From Oscillibacter sp. PC13 (GTDB taxonomy: Bacteria; Bacillota; Clostridia; Oscillospirales; Oscillospiraceae), in assembly GCF_900115635.1 (NCBI RefSeq), contig NZ_FOXE01000003.1, positions 62,001 to 126,000 on the forward strand: a stretch of DNA of 64,000 nt. The letters are read 5' to 3'. The notes below the pieces were generated by a model. It searched no databases. It was not told the origin of the DNA and saw nothing but the letters and a program-made list of their open reading frames with translations. The translations under genes and the position numbers were made by a program. Below are positions 1-7,269 of the stretch, in pieces. Position 1 is the first letter of the stretch; each line of letters starts with the position of its first letter.

Positions 1-1
1 C

Positions 2-439
2 AAGGATTTGGTCATTTTGGAGGACGACTTCCGCAAATCCAGCGATATTCTGAAGATCTGTACGGACGATGGCTCATACGGCCAGAAGGGCTTGGTGACC
101 GATGCGCTTAAGGAGCTCATTGACGCCGGCAACCAGTATGACGAGGTTTTCGCCATCGGCCCCATGATTATGATGAAGTTTGTCTCCAAGACGACGGAGC
201 CATACGGGATTCCCACTACGGTGTCCATGAGCCCCATCATGGTGGATGGCACTGGCATGTGCGGCGGCTGCCGCCTGTCCGTCGGCGGCGAGATGAAATT
301 CGCCTGCGTGGACGGCCCGGATTTTGACGGCCACAAGGTCGACTGGGATCTGGCAGTCAAGCGCAACCAGATGTACCGCGACTTTGAAATGCACAAGCAC
401 GAGGAAACCTGCAACCTGTTCAAGAAGGAGGCCGAATAA
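2..439 (+). CDS. nfnA: NfnA-like ferredoxin-NADP+ reductase subunit alpha (5'-truncated by window edge)
   Basis: The reading frame is already open at the left edge, so only the C-terminal ~145 residues of a roughly 280-residue protein are present. A cluster of cysteines (MCGGCR, then FACVDG about 14 residues on) is the [2Fe-2S] ligand set found at the C-terminus of the dihydroorotate dehydrogenase electron-transfer / sulfide dehydrogenase beta family. This subunit normally binds FAD and NAD(H). Two bases after its stop begins the NfnB/GltA-like partner, preceded by an AAGGAGG site inside the end of this gene, so the two form one transcription unit. The pair is expected to be the cytosolic NADH-dependent ferredoxin:NADP+ oxidoreductase. 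Family is clear; NfnA rather than SudB or a PyrK paralogue is inferred from the partner. Confidence 0.85.
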   Translation, partial: KDLVILEDDFRKSSDILKICTDDGSYGQKGLVTDALKELIDAGNQYDEVFAIGPMIMMKFVSKTTEPYGIPTTVSMSPIMVDGTGMCGGCRLSVGGEMKFACVDGPDFDGHKVDWDLAVKRNQMYRDFEMHKHEETCNLFKKEAE

Positions 440-441
440 CC

Positions 442-1827
442 ATGGCCAATATGTCTTTGACGAAGAATCCTATGCCCTCTCAGGATCCCAATGTCCGCAA
501 TAAGAATTTTGAAGAAGTGGCTCTCGGCTATACGGAGGCCCAGGCTTTGGATGAAGCCCAGCGCTGCCTGAACTGCAAGAACAAGCCCTGCATGACCGGA
601 TGCCCTGTGATGGTACATATTCCGGAGTTTATCGCTGAGGTCGCCAAAGGCGACTTTGAGGCCGCTTATCAGATTATTTCCAATACCAGCGCCCTGCCTG
701 CCGTCTGCGGCCGCGTCTGCCCCCAGGAGAGCCAGTGCGAGAAGTACTGCGTCCGGGGCAAGAAGGGCGATCCCGTCGGCATCGGACGGCTGGAGCGGTT
801 TGTGGCCGATTGGCACAACGCACACTCCACCGCCGCACCGGAAAAGCCAGCGTCCAACGGCCACAAGGTGGCTGTTGTCGGATCCGGCCCCTCCGGCCTG
901 ACCTGCGCCGGAGATCTGGCCCGCAAGGGATATGATGTCACGGTGTTTGAAGCGCTGCACCTGGCCGGCGGCGTGCTGGTCTACGGCATCCCAGAGTTCC
1001 GTCTGCCAAAGTCCATCGTCCAGAAGGAAGTGGACGGCCTGAAGGCACTGGGTGTCACCATTGCCACTGATACCGTTATCGGCCGTACGGTCTCCATCGA
1101 TGAGCTGCAGGACGAGATGGGCTTTGAGGCAGTCTTTATTGGTTCCGGCGCGGGCCTGCCCATGTTTATGGACATCCCCGGTGTCAACTATAAGGGCGTG
1201 TTGTCCGCCAACGAGTTTTTGACCCGCATCAACCTGATGAAAGCCTATCTGCCCGACTCCGATACCCCCATCATCCACCCCAAGAAGGTGGCCGTGGTGG
1301 GCGGCGGCAACGTGGCCATGGACGCCGCACGCTGTGCCAAGCGGCTGGGTGCCGAGGTCTATGTGGTCTACCGCCGCGGCATGGAGGAGCTCCCCGCCCG
1401 TAAGGAAGAGGTGGAGCACGCCGAGGAAGAGGGCATCATCTTCAAGACCCTCAATAACCCGGTGGAAATCCTGGCGGACGAGGATGACAATGTCAGCAAA
1501 ATTCGCTGCATCAAGATGGAGCTGGGTGAGCCGGACGCCTCCGGCCGCCGCCGTCCCATTGAGGTGGCAGGCAGCGAGTTTGACTTGGATGTGGACTGCG
1601 TGATCATGGCACTGGGCACCAGCCCCAACCCCCTGATCAAATCCACCACCAAAGGCTTGGAGATTAACAAGAAGGGCGGCATCGTGGTAAACGAGGACGG
1701 CCTGACTTCCAGGGAGAACGTCTATGCCGGCGGCGACGCCGTCACTGGCGCTGCAACCGTCATCCTGGCCATGGGCGCAGGCAAGACTGCGGCTAAGGCC
1801 ATCGACGAAGTCCTTTCCAAGAAGTAA
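442..1827 (+). CDS. nfnB: NfnB / GltA-type NADPH-dependent oxidoreductase (glutamate synthase small-subunit family)
   Basis: 461 residues. Two sets of four cysteines (42, 45, 50, 54 and 89, 93, 99, 103) are the N-terminal two-[4Fe-4S] ferredoxin-like domain. A GSGPSG FAD-binding loop lies at 147-152 and a GGGNVA NADPH-binding loop at 287-292. These proteins are often labelled gltA. With an adjacent NfnA-like subunit and no large glutamate synthase subunit in view, the NfnB role (flavin-based electron bifurcation between NADH, ferredoxin and NADPH) is more likely, but this is inference from context. The ATG sits 10 bases behind AAGGAGG. A strong bidirectional terminator follows within 10 bases, so this is the last gene of its operon. 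Confidence 0.88.
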   Translation: MANMSLTKNPMPSQDPNVRNKNFEEVALGYTEAQALDEAQRCLNCKNKPCMTGCPVMVHIPEFIAEVAKGDFEAAYQIISNTSALPAVCGRVCPQESQCEKYCVRGKKGDPVGIGRLERFVADWHNAHSTAAPEKPASNGHKVAVVGSGPSGLTCAGDLARKGYDVTVFEALHLAGGVLVYGIPEFRLPKSIVQKEVDGLKALGVTIATDTVIGRTVSIDELQDEMGFEAVFIGSGAGLPMFMDIPGVNYKGVLSANEFLTRINLMKAYLPDSDTPIIHPKKVAVVGGGNVAMDAARCAKRLGAEVYVVYRRGMEELPARKEEVEHAEEEGIIFKTLNNPVEILADEDDNVSKIRCIKMELGEPDASGRRRPIEVAGSEFDLDVDCVIMALGTSPNPLIKSTTKGLEINKKGGIVVNEDGLTSRENVYAGGDAVTGAATVILAMGAGKTAAKAIDEVLSKK

Positions 1828-1836
1828 ATCCGTTTT

Positions 1837-1880
1837 TAGAAAAATGCCCTGCGGATACATGTCCGCAGGGCATTTTTCTA
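1837..1880. terminator. Bidirectional intrinsic terminator between nfnB and the HAD gene
   Basis: A 19-base arm beginning TAGAAAAATGCCC is perfectly complementary to the arm at 1862-1880, with a six-base loop. The A/T tracts at both ends give a U-run on either strand, so it can end both converging transcripts. Confidence 0.9.
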
Positions 1881-1908
1881 TAGAGAGAAGAGCTGAAAAA
1901 GAGCCCTT

Positions 1909-2565
1909 CTATTTTTTTCGCCGCTCCCTTTGCTCCGGCAGATACAGCAGCTCCTCAAAGCTCTTGATATACACGTCGCAGAAGCCCCGCATTTCTTTTT
2001 CATCCTGGGCAAAATAGCCGTCATATACGCCGACTACCCGCATCCGTGCCTTTCGGGCACCCTGACAGGCGGCCAGGCTGTCATCAAAAACCGTACAGTC
2101 CTCCGCACGTACGCCGCATTTGGAAGCGGCTGCCCGCCACAGGTTCGGCTCCCGCTTTTCCACACCCAAATCGTGGGCAAAGAAGATGTCCTCAAAATAC
2201 TTCAGAAGATCCAGCTTCCCCAGGGCGGTGCGGCAGTGATCCGGCACACTGGAAGTCACAACGGCCATCCGGCGGCCTTCTGCTTTGCATTGCTTCAGAT
2301 ATGCCCGTACGCCAGGCTTAATGGACACATGGGCATACATGTCACCAGCCAGTTCCATCCACTCTGCCATAATCTCCTCACAGCTTTCCGGCAGATGACA
2401 AAATTCTTTAGTGAACTTGGCTGCCAGAGGGAAGATGGTATGGGCAACTCCCTCGTAATAGGCGTGGGTATAGGGAAGGCCGCGCCTGGCTAAAAATTCC
2501 CGATCCACATCCTTCCAAATGCGGTTGGAGTCAATCAGGGTGCCGTCCATATCAAAAAAAAACAT
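1909..2565 (-). CDS. HAD-superfamily hydrolase (phosphoglycolate phosphatase / beta-phosphoglucomutase-like)
   Basis: 218 residues. HAD motif I is at the extreme N-terminus (FDMDGT, nucleophile Asp5 and Asp7). Motif II lies in AVVTSS, motif III is the Lys in EKREP, and motif IV is VFDDS followed by the usual ACQGARKARM segment. A helical cap between motifs I and II marks it as a subfamily IA phosphatase. The substrate cannot be read from sequence; small sugar phosphates or phosphoglycolate are usual. The ATG is 3 bases after the stop of the upstream glycosylase gene and its Shine-Dalgarno (GGAGGTTT) lies inside that gene, so the two are translationally coupled. Confidence 0.85.
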   Translation of the reverse strand: MFFFDMDGTLIDSNRIWKDVDREFLARRGLPYTHAYYEGVAHTIFPLAAKFTKEFCHLPESCEEIMAEWMELAGDMYAHVSIKPGVRAYLKQCKAEGRRMAVVTSSVPDHCRTALGKLDLLKYFEDIFFAHDLGVEKREPNLWRAAASKCGVRAEDCTVFDDSLAACQGARKARMRVVGVYDGYFAQDEKEMRGFCDVYIKSFEELLYLPEQRERRKK

Positions 2566-2568
2566 GAT

Positions 2569-3192
2569 CTAAACCTCCGTTTCCAGCCAGAAGCGCCAGG
2601 GAAAGTCCCTGGCCTCCTCTGCATAGTCCACACCGATCCGGGGCCCCGCACAAATGCGCTCCCTGCTGGGGAGTGGGGAAGCAAGCCCTATATCCGTCGG
2701 ATATTCGCAGACAAACAGGGTATCTCCTGTTAAATCCATTCCGTTTTCTAAAGTGGTAAGTGATAACCCTTTACATAATTTTCCGGGACCATTCATAAAA
2801 TTTTTTCGCTGATAAGCAGTCAAATGCTCTGTGTTGGTGCCAAACCGCAGACGGCGTATCGTTTCATTTCCCGCAATGGGTTCCACGGCGCGGATAAGGA
2901 CGGCGGCAGGCTCGCCCTCCGGTTCCGTTACAAAATTCAGGCAATGGTACATCCCATAAATGAAATAGACATAAGCATGTCCGGGCGAACCGAACAGGAT
3001 GGAGGTTCGGGGGGTTTTTCGGTAATTGTAGGCATGACAGGCTTTGTCACAGCGACCGATATAGGCCTCTGTCTCTGTAATGCGGCATACCAGGGCCTCC
3101 CCGTCCAATATGCGGACCAGACAGGTACCCAAAAGCTTTTTGGCGATTTCCACCGTATTGCCCATGTAGAAATTACGGGAAAGCCTTGCCAT
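2569..3192 (-). CDS. mpg: DNA-3-methyladenine glycosylase (AAG/MPG family)
   Basis: 207 residues, normal for bacterial MPG. The ETEAY segment near residue 40 carries the catalytic glutamate region. It is followed by KACHAYNYRKTPR, a GHAYVYFIYGMYHCLNFVT core and an LIRAVEP segment, all typical of the alkyladenine glycosylase fold. The enzyme removes alkylated purines from DNA to start base-excision repair. GAGGTG precedes the ATG. It is the first gene of a two-gene minus-strand unit with the HAD hydrolase and is divergent from the EamA transporter. Confidence 0.92.
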   Translation of the reverse strand: MARLSRNFYMGNTVEIAKKLLGTCLVRILDGEALVCRITETEAYIGRCDKACHAYNYRKTPRTSILFGSPGHAYVYFIYGMYHCLNFVTEPEGEPAAVLIRAVEPIAGNETIRRLRFGTNTEHLTAYQRKNFMNGPGKLCKGLSLTTLENGMDLTGDTLFVCEYPTDIGLASPLPSRERICAGPRIGVDYAEEARDFPWRFWLETEV

Positions 3193-3231
3193 TTTTTCAC
3201 CTCGGTGTTAGAATATAGCTCTCTGTGGACA

Positions 3232-3262
3232 TTGTCCCCGGAGGTCTAAATTTGTATATAAT
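3232..3262 (+). promoter_or_regulatory. Possible SigA promoter for the EamA transporter
   Basis: TTGTCC at 3232 and a perfect TATAAT at 3257, separated by 19 bases, which is longer than optimal. The -35 lies within a short palindrome (GGACATTGTCC, 3227-3237) between the divergent mpg and EamA genes. Confidence 0.4.
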
Positions 3263-3305
3263 TTTTTATTCAGTATATCATGGAACAGACAATGGAGCAA
3301 GCTAT

Positions 3306-4238
3306 ATGAAAGTCAATCGCATTCGACAAAATGTATTTCCGGTTCTGGCGGCTTCTATTTGGGGCACGGCGTTTGTAGCCCAGAGTGTTGGCGCGGATTA
3401 TGTGGAGCCCTTTACATTTAACGCCGCCCGATCGGCTGTGGCCTTTTTATTCCTGCTGGTTCTGTGCATCCTGCTGCGCCTGCGGCGGAAGCGGGACTTT
3501 CGCGGAGAAGTAAAACCAGTACCCGCTGCCCAGAAGAATTTACTGCTGGGCGGCCTGTGCTGTGGTGTGGCACTGACTTTAGCAGCCAACCTGCAGCAAA
3601 AGGGATTGGAGACCACCTCCTCCGGCAAGGCCGGCTTCATCACCGCGCTGTATATTGTGATTGTTCCCATTGCGGGAGTTTTTCTAAAAAAAAAGGCGCC
3701 GAGGACAATCTGGGTCAGCGTCACGCTGGCGGTGGCCGGATTGTACTGCCTGTGCATTAAGGAGGATCTCTCTGTTTCTGCAGGGGATTTCTATATATTG
3801 CTTTGCGCACTTTGCTTCTCTGCCCACATTCTGCTCATTGATCACTTCACACAGAAGGTGGACGGTGTGGAGTTGTCCTGTGCGCAGTTTTTGGTGGCAG
3901 CGGTGCTGTCCGCTGTGGGAATGCTGGTGACGGAAACTCCTACATTAGAGGGGCTGCGCCTGTGTCTGGGACCTATTCTTTACGTGGGCATTTTCTCCAG
4001 TGGTGTAGCTTATACGCTGCAGATTCTGGCACAGAAGGACTCCAATCCAACGGTGGTTGCGCTGCTTTTGAGCTTGGAGGCAGTGTTCGCCACGCTTGCA
4101 GGCGCTATTGTGCTGGGAGACCGCATGAGCGGGAAAGAGTATGTGGGTTGTGTTTTGATGCTGGTGGCCGTTGTGCTGGCACAGCTTCCGGCATCCCGGG
4201 AGGAACAGCCGCAGGAAGAGGCGGCTTTGGATGAGTGA
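3306..4238 (+). CDS. EamA/DMT-superfamily transporter
   Basis: 310 residues from this ATG, which has GGAG eight bases upstream; an in-frame extension 27 codons longer lacks a ribosome site and is unlikely. The protein is almost entirely hydrophobic with about ten predicted membrane helices in two five-helix halves. The N-terminal half starts SIWGTAFVAQS, a common EamA opening, and the second half ends in the usual helix pattern before a Glu-rich cytoplasmic tail (EEQPQEEAALDE). It probably exports or imports a small metabolite across the cytoplasmic membrane; the substrate is not predictable. A stable hairpin directly follows the stop. Confidence 0.85.
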   Translation: MKVNRIRQNVFPVLAASIWGTAFVAQSVGADYVEPFTFNAARSAVAFLFLLVLCILLRLRRKRDFRGEVKPVPAAQKNLLLGGLCCGVALTLAANLQQKGLETTSSGKAGFITALYIVIVPIAGVFLKKKAPRTIWVSVTLAVAGLYCLCIKEDLSVSAGDFYILLCALCFSAHILLIDHFTQKVDGVELSCAQFLVAAVLSAVGMLVTETPTLEGLRLCLGPILYVGIFSSGVAYTLQILAQKDSNPTVVALLLSLEAVFATLAGAIVLGDRMSGKEYVGCVLMLVAVVLAQLPASREEQPQEEAALDE

Positions 4239-4240
4239 AC

Positions 4241-4272
4241 CAAGCGGGGATGCCAAGCGGCGTCCCCGCTTG
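4241..4272 (+). terminator. Hairpin after the EamA gene (terminator-like, no U-tract)
   Basis: CAAGCGGGGATGCC pairs with GGCGTCCCCGCTTG (one G-U pair) around an AAGC loop. The usual run of T residues is missing, so termination may be partial. Confidence 0.5.
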
Positions 4273-4280
4273 ATCTGGGA

Positions 4281-4310
4281 TTGGACAAAGGTGCAGCCCT
4301 ATGGTATAAT
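4281..4310 (+). promoter_or_regulatory. SigA promoter for the tagA-tmk pair
   Basis: TTGGAC at 4281-4286, 18-base spacer, perfect TATAAT at 4305-4310. Transcription would start near 4317, leaving the ATG at 4321 without a leader. This supports initiation at the GTG at 4345 instead. Confidence 0.8.
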
Positions 4311-4344
4311 ATAAAATTGTATGAGTATGTTACGAGGTGATTCC

Positions 4345-5064
4345 GTGCGCATCGATGTTTTGGGCGTTGGATTTGATAACATGACAATGACGGAGGCTGT
4401 GGACGCTGCAGCCGCGCTGCTGGATCGTCCGGGATGCCACTATGTGGTGACGCCAAACCCGGAGATCGTGGAGGTCTGCCTGGAAAACGGCGAGGCAAAG
4501 GCAGCGGTCAACGGTGCAGACCTGGTGCTGCCCGACGGCGTCGGCATTATTAAGGGGGCGGCCATGCTGGGGACGCCGCTGAAAGAAAGAACACCGGGAA
4601 TTGAATTCGCCGCCCACTTAATGGGGAGAATGGCAAGGACGGGCAAATCCCTGTATTTGCTGGGTGCCAAGCCGGGTGTTGCGGAGCAGGCGGCCGAAAA
4701 CTTGAAAAAGCAGTATCCGGGCCTTATGGTTGCAGGCACCCATGACGGCTATTTTCAGGAGGACGCCGACGTGGTGGAGGCCATTCGCAAAAGCGGCGCC
4801 GACGTGGTGTTTGTGTGTCTTGGCGCGCCGAAGCAGGAGCTTTGGATCCAGAGGAATGGTCCAAACACCGGGGCACATTTGCTGTGCGGCTTGGGCGGCA
4901 GCCTGGATATTTTTGCCGGCGTGGCAGAGCGGGCCCCGAAGTTCTGGTCTGACCATGGGCTGGAGTGGTTCTACCGCCTGTGCAGAGAACCAAGGCGCAT
5001 TGGCCGCATGATGAAGCTGCCACTGTTTTTGATACATGTCAAACAGGAGAGGCGACGCAAATGA
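4345..5064 (+). CDS. tagA: WecG/TagA/CpsF family glycosyltransferase
   Basis: 239 residues from the GTG at 4345, chosen because GAGGTG lies five bases upstream and the promoter sits only 35 bases away. The family core is clear: TPNPEIVEVC, LPDGVGI (catalytic Asp region), LGAKPGVAEQ, GYF and VCLGAPKQE. Members transfer N-acetylmannosamine to undecaprenyl-diphospho-GlcNAc for wall teichoic acid or other surface polymers at the inner membrane face. The C-terminal segment with Arg-rich LCREPRRIGR is the membrane-association appendage of TagA. It overlaps the next gene by four bases (ATGA). Confidence 0.88.
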   Translation: MRIDVLGVGFDNMTMTEAVDAAAALLDRPGCHYVVTPNPEIVEVCLENGEAKAAVNGADLVLPDGVGIIKGAAMLGTPLKERTPGIEFAAHLMGRMARTGKSLYLLGAKPGVAEQAAENLKKQYPGLMVAGTHDGYFQEDADVVEAIRKSGADVVFVCLGAPKQELWIQRNGPNTGAHLLCGLGGSLDIFAGVAERAPKFWSDHGLEWFYRLCREPRRIGRMMKLPLFLIHVKQERRRK

Positions 5065-5726
5065 GCGGAAAACTGATTGTATTTGAAGGAACCGACGGAT
5101 CCGGCAAGGCAACCCAGGCAAAGATGCTGGGGGAACATTTACGACAGGAGGGGATCCCTTTCCAGGAGATTGACTTTCCCCGATACGGAAATCCTTTTGC
5201 CGAGCCTGCCAAGCTTTATCTGGACGGTGCTTTAGGCAGGCGGCCCGGAGATGTCAGTGCCTATGCGGCCTCCACACTGTATGCTGTGGATCGGTATGCG
5301 TCCTACAAGCAGGACTGGGGAGCGGCTTATGAGGCTGGGACTTTGATTTTGGCCAATCGTTATACGACTTCTAACGCGGTGCATCAGGCGTCCAAGCTGC
5401 CGCCTGCTGAGCGGGAAGAGTTTTTGAAGTGGCTCTTTGATCTGGAGTATCACCGTCTTGGACTGCCGGAGCCTGATTTGGTGCTCTATCTGGATCTTCC
5501 GACAGAGCTCTCGGAGCGTATGCTCCGCCGGCGGGAACATGTCACCGGCACCCATGCAGATATTCACGAACAGGACGAAACCTATCTTCGCAGCTGCCGC
5601 ATGAATGCGCGGCAAATTGCAAAGGAGTTGGACTGGACCGTTATCAACTGTGCCAGGGAAGCGGAGATCCGATCTGTGGAAGATATTCACGAAGAGGTCT
5701 GGCGCAGGATGAAACGGTATCTTTAA
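5061..5726 (+). CDS. tmk: Thymidylate kinase-like enzyme
   Basis: 221 residues from the ATG that overlaps the tagA stop as ATGA; a longer in-frame reading inside tagA is not credible. The P-loop is GTDGSGKAT at 10-18 and a Lid-type Arg-rich segment (SERMLRRREH) lies near residue 155. The DRY/DRF signature of thymidylate kinases reads ANRYTTSNAVHQ here, with Asn in place of Asp. Expected reaction: dTMP + ATP to dTDP + ADP in the cytosol. The substitution could mean altered substrate choice, so deoxynucleoside or other nucleotide kinase activity is the main alternative. Confidence 0.8.
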   Translation: MSGKLIVFEGTDGSGKATQAKMLGEHLRQEGIPFQEIDFPRYGNPFAEPAKLYLDGALGRRPGDVSAYAASTLYAVDRYASYKQDWGAAYEAGTLILANRYTTSNAVHQASKLPPAEREEFLKWLFDLEYHRLGLPEPDLVLYLDLPTELSERMLRRREHVTGTHADIHEQDETYLRSCRMNARQIAKELDWTVINCAREAEIRSVEDIHEEVWRRMKRYL

Positions 5727-5754
5727 AGAAGGCCTGTCCTGTTGCCGGGCGGCA

Positions 5755-5781
5755 GAAATGGGACGCAGAACGCCCCATTTC
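5755..5781. terminator. Weak hairpin between tmk and the convergent Cys-rich gene
   Basis: GAAATGGG at 5755 pairs with CCCATTTC at 5774-5781 across an 11-base loop. It lies between two converging genes but has no clear U-run, so a terminator role is tentative. Confidence 0.3.
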
Positions 5782-5796
5782 GCCAGGTGTGATGTC

Positions 5797-5955
5797 TTAG
5801 CAGCAGGTGTTGCCGCATCCGTCGTCGCAGCCGCATCTGCATCCGCAGCTGTTCCCACCCCAGGAATTGCCCCAGGAACCGCCGCAGCAACAGCAGATCA
5901 CGATGATGATCAGGATGATCCACAGGCAGGAGTTGTTTCCGTTGTTAAAGCACAT
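5797..5955 (-). CDS. 52-residue Cys-rich membrane mini-protein (YjcZ/sporulation-type)
   Basis: An uninterrupted 52-codon frame with a well-placed GAGGTG ribosome site and an ATG start. Residues 11-20 are a block of Leu/Ile/Val/Trp long enough for a short membrane segment. They are followed by CCCC (21-24), a Gly/Ser/Trp/Asn linker and a tail of CGCRCGC type; 13 of 52 residues are Cys. It resembles the short YjcZ-like proteins seen in spore formers, but similarity is of composition rather than aligned motif. A far longer upward extension of this frame has no independent support. The function is unknown; metal binding or disulfide cross-linking in the spore coat is a guess. Confidence 0.65.
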   Translation of the reverse strand: MCFNNGNNSCLWIILIIIVICCCCGGSWGNSWGGNSCGCRCGCDDGCGNTCC

Positions 5956-6105
5956 ACTTGTCACCTCGCTTTGAGACATTCTATGCGCCCGGCCGGAATT
6001 TGGAGCCTGGCCATTGGAAAATTCCTGCGAGTATGAAAAAAATATGAAAAAATATAGGCTGTTTCCGGCGGAGGTACACCGGGACAAGAAGGAATGGAGG
6101 TTTCT

Positions 6106-7269
6106 ATGGCTGATTACAGGAAGGGCGATACTGCCAGCTGGGACGCAGAACAGGTGCGCCGCAGTCAGGCGGGAGAGCCTGGCCACCATCACAGCGGCGG
6201 CCAGACACGCCGTAAGCGGCGGCGCCACGTCAATCCAATGCTGTATATTCTGTTTGTACTGCTCACCTCGGCCATTCTGGCTGGTGTGGGCTGGCTGTTG
6301 ATCACGGATCTCTGCGCGTTCAATAAGGATCTGAAAACCGTTACGGTGCAGATTACCTCCGAGGATACGATGGGCACGATTGCTACAAAACTGAAGAATG
6401 CGGATCTCATTGAGTATAAGTGGTTCTTCAAACTCTTTGCCTCCGTTGCCAATGCCGATGAGAAAATCGGCATCGGCACCTATGAACTGAACACGGATAT
6501 GGATTACCGGGCGCTGATTATGGGAATGCGGAATTCCTCCGGCAATATGAGCGCGGACACGGTCCGTGTTACCATCCCGGAGGGGTATACGGTGGCCCAG
6601 ACCATCGCCCTGCTGGCCAAAAACGGCGTCAACACGGAGGAGGCCCTGACCGAAGCGGCCCAGACTGGGGATTTCGGCTACGAATATATTGACAGCAGCT
6701 CGGAGGATATCAGCCGGTTGGAGGGTTATCTGTTTCCGGACACTTATGAATTTTATATAAATCACAATGCCAAGGACGCACTGGGAAAGCTCATCAGCAA
6801 TTTTGACAATAAATTAAATGAGGATGATCTGGCTGCGGCAGAGGCCAAGGGATACGATCTGCAGGACGTGATCACCATTGCCTCCCTGATTGAAAAGGAG
6901 ACCGACGGAACAGACCAGAAGAAGATTGCCTCCGTTATCTACAACCGTCTGGAGGGAGCCGGCGATAAGGGCGGCACATACGGTTTGCTGCAGATTGATG
7001 CCTCGCTGCTGTACGCCATTCCAGACCATGAGGGAGCTATCACCAATGCGGACAAGCAGGTGGATTCCAAATACAACCTCTATAAGTACGCGGGGCTGCC
7101 GCCCACGCCTATCGCAAATCCGGGCCTTGCTGCCATTGAGGCGGCGCTGAACCCGGAAAGCACCGACTACTATTACTATGCGTTGGGGAAGGACGGAAAG
7201 CACCACTTCTCCACGACCCTGAAAGAACACAACGCATTTTTGAACAGTGATCAATATGCCGGAAACTAA
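6106..7269 (+). CDS. mltG: Endolytic murein transglycosylase MltG (YceG-like)
   Basis: 387 residues from the ATG five bases behind GGAGG. A basic, His-rich cytoplasmic N-terminus precedes one transmembrane helix (about residues 45-67, YILFVLLTSAILAGVGWLL). The extracellular part carries the YceG fold with IASLIEKET, containing the catalytic Glu, and the conserved close GLPPTPIANPGLAAIEAAL. MltG cleaves nascent glycan strands next to the membrane to set their length. It overlaps the following U32 gene, so the two share a transcript. Confidence 0.93.
   Translation: MADYRKGDTASWDAEQVRRSQAGEPGHHHSGGQTRRKRRRHVNPMLYILFVLLTSAILAGVGWLLITDLCAFNKDLKTVTVQITSEDTMGTIATKLKNADLIEYKWFFKLFASVANADEKIGIGTYELNTDMDYRALIMGMRNSSGNMSADTVRVTIPEGYTVAQTIALLAKNGVNTEEALTEAAQTGDFGYEYIDSSSEDISRLEGYLFPDTYEFYINHNAKDALGKLISNFDNKLNEDDLAAAEAKGYDLQDVITIASLIEKETDGTDQKKIASVIYNRLEGAGDKGGTYGLLQIDASLLYAIPDHEGAITNADKQVDSKYNLYKYAGLPPTPIANPGLAAIEAALNPESTDYYYYALGKDGKHHFSTTLKEHNAFLNSDQYAGN

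Noticed and set aside
5956-6765. Upstream in-frame extension of the 52-residue Cys-rich protein
   Set aside because: It lies opposite mltG; the ATG at 5955 has a clear GAGGTG site and the extension shows no domain.
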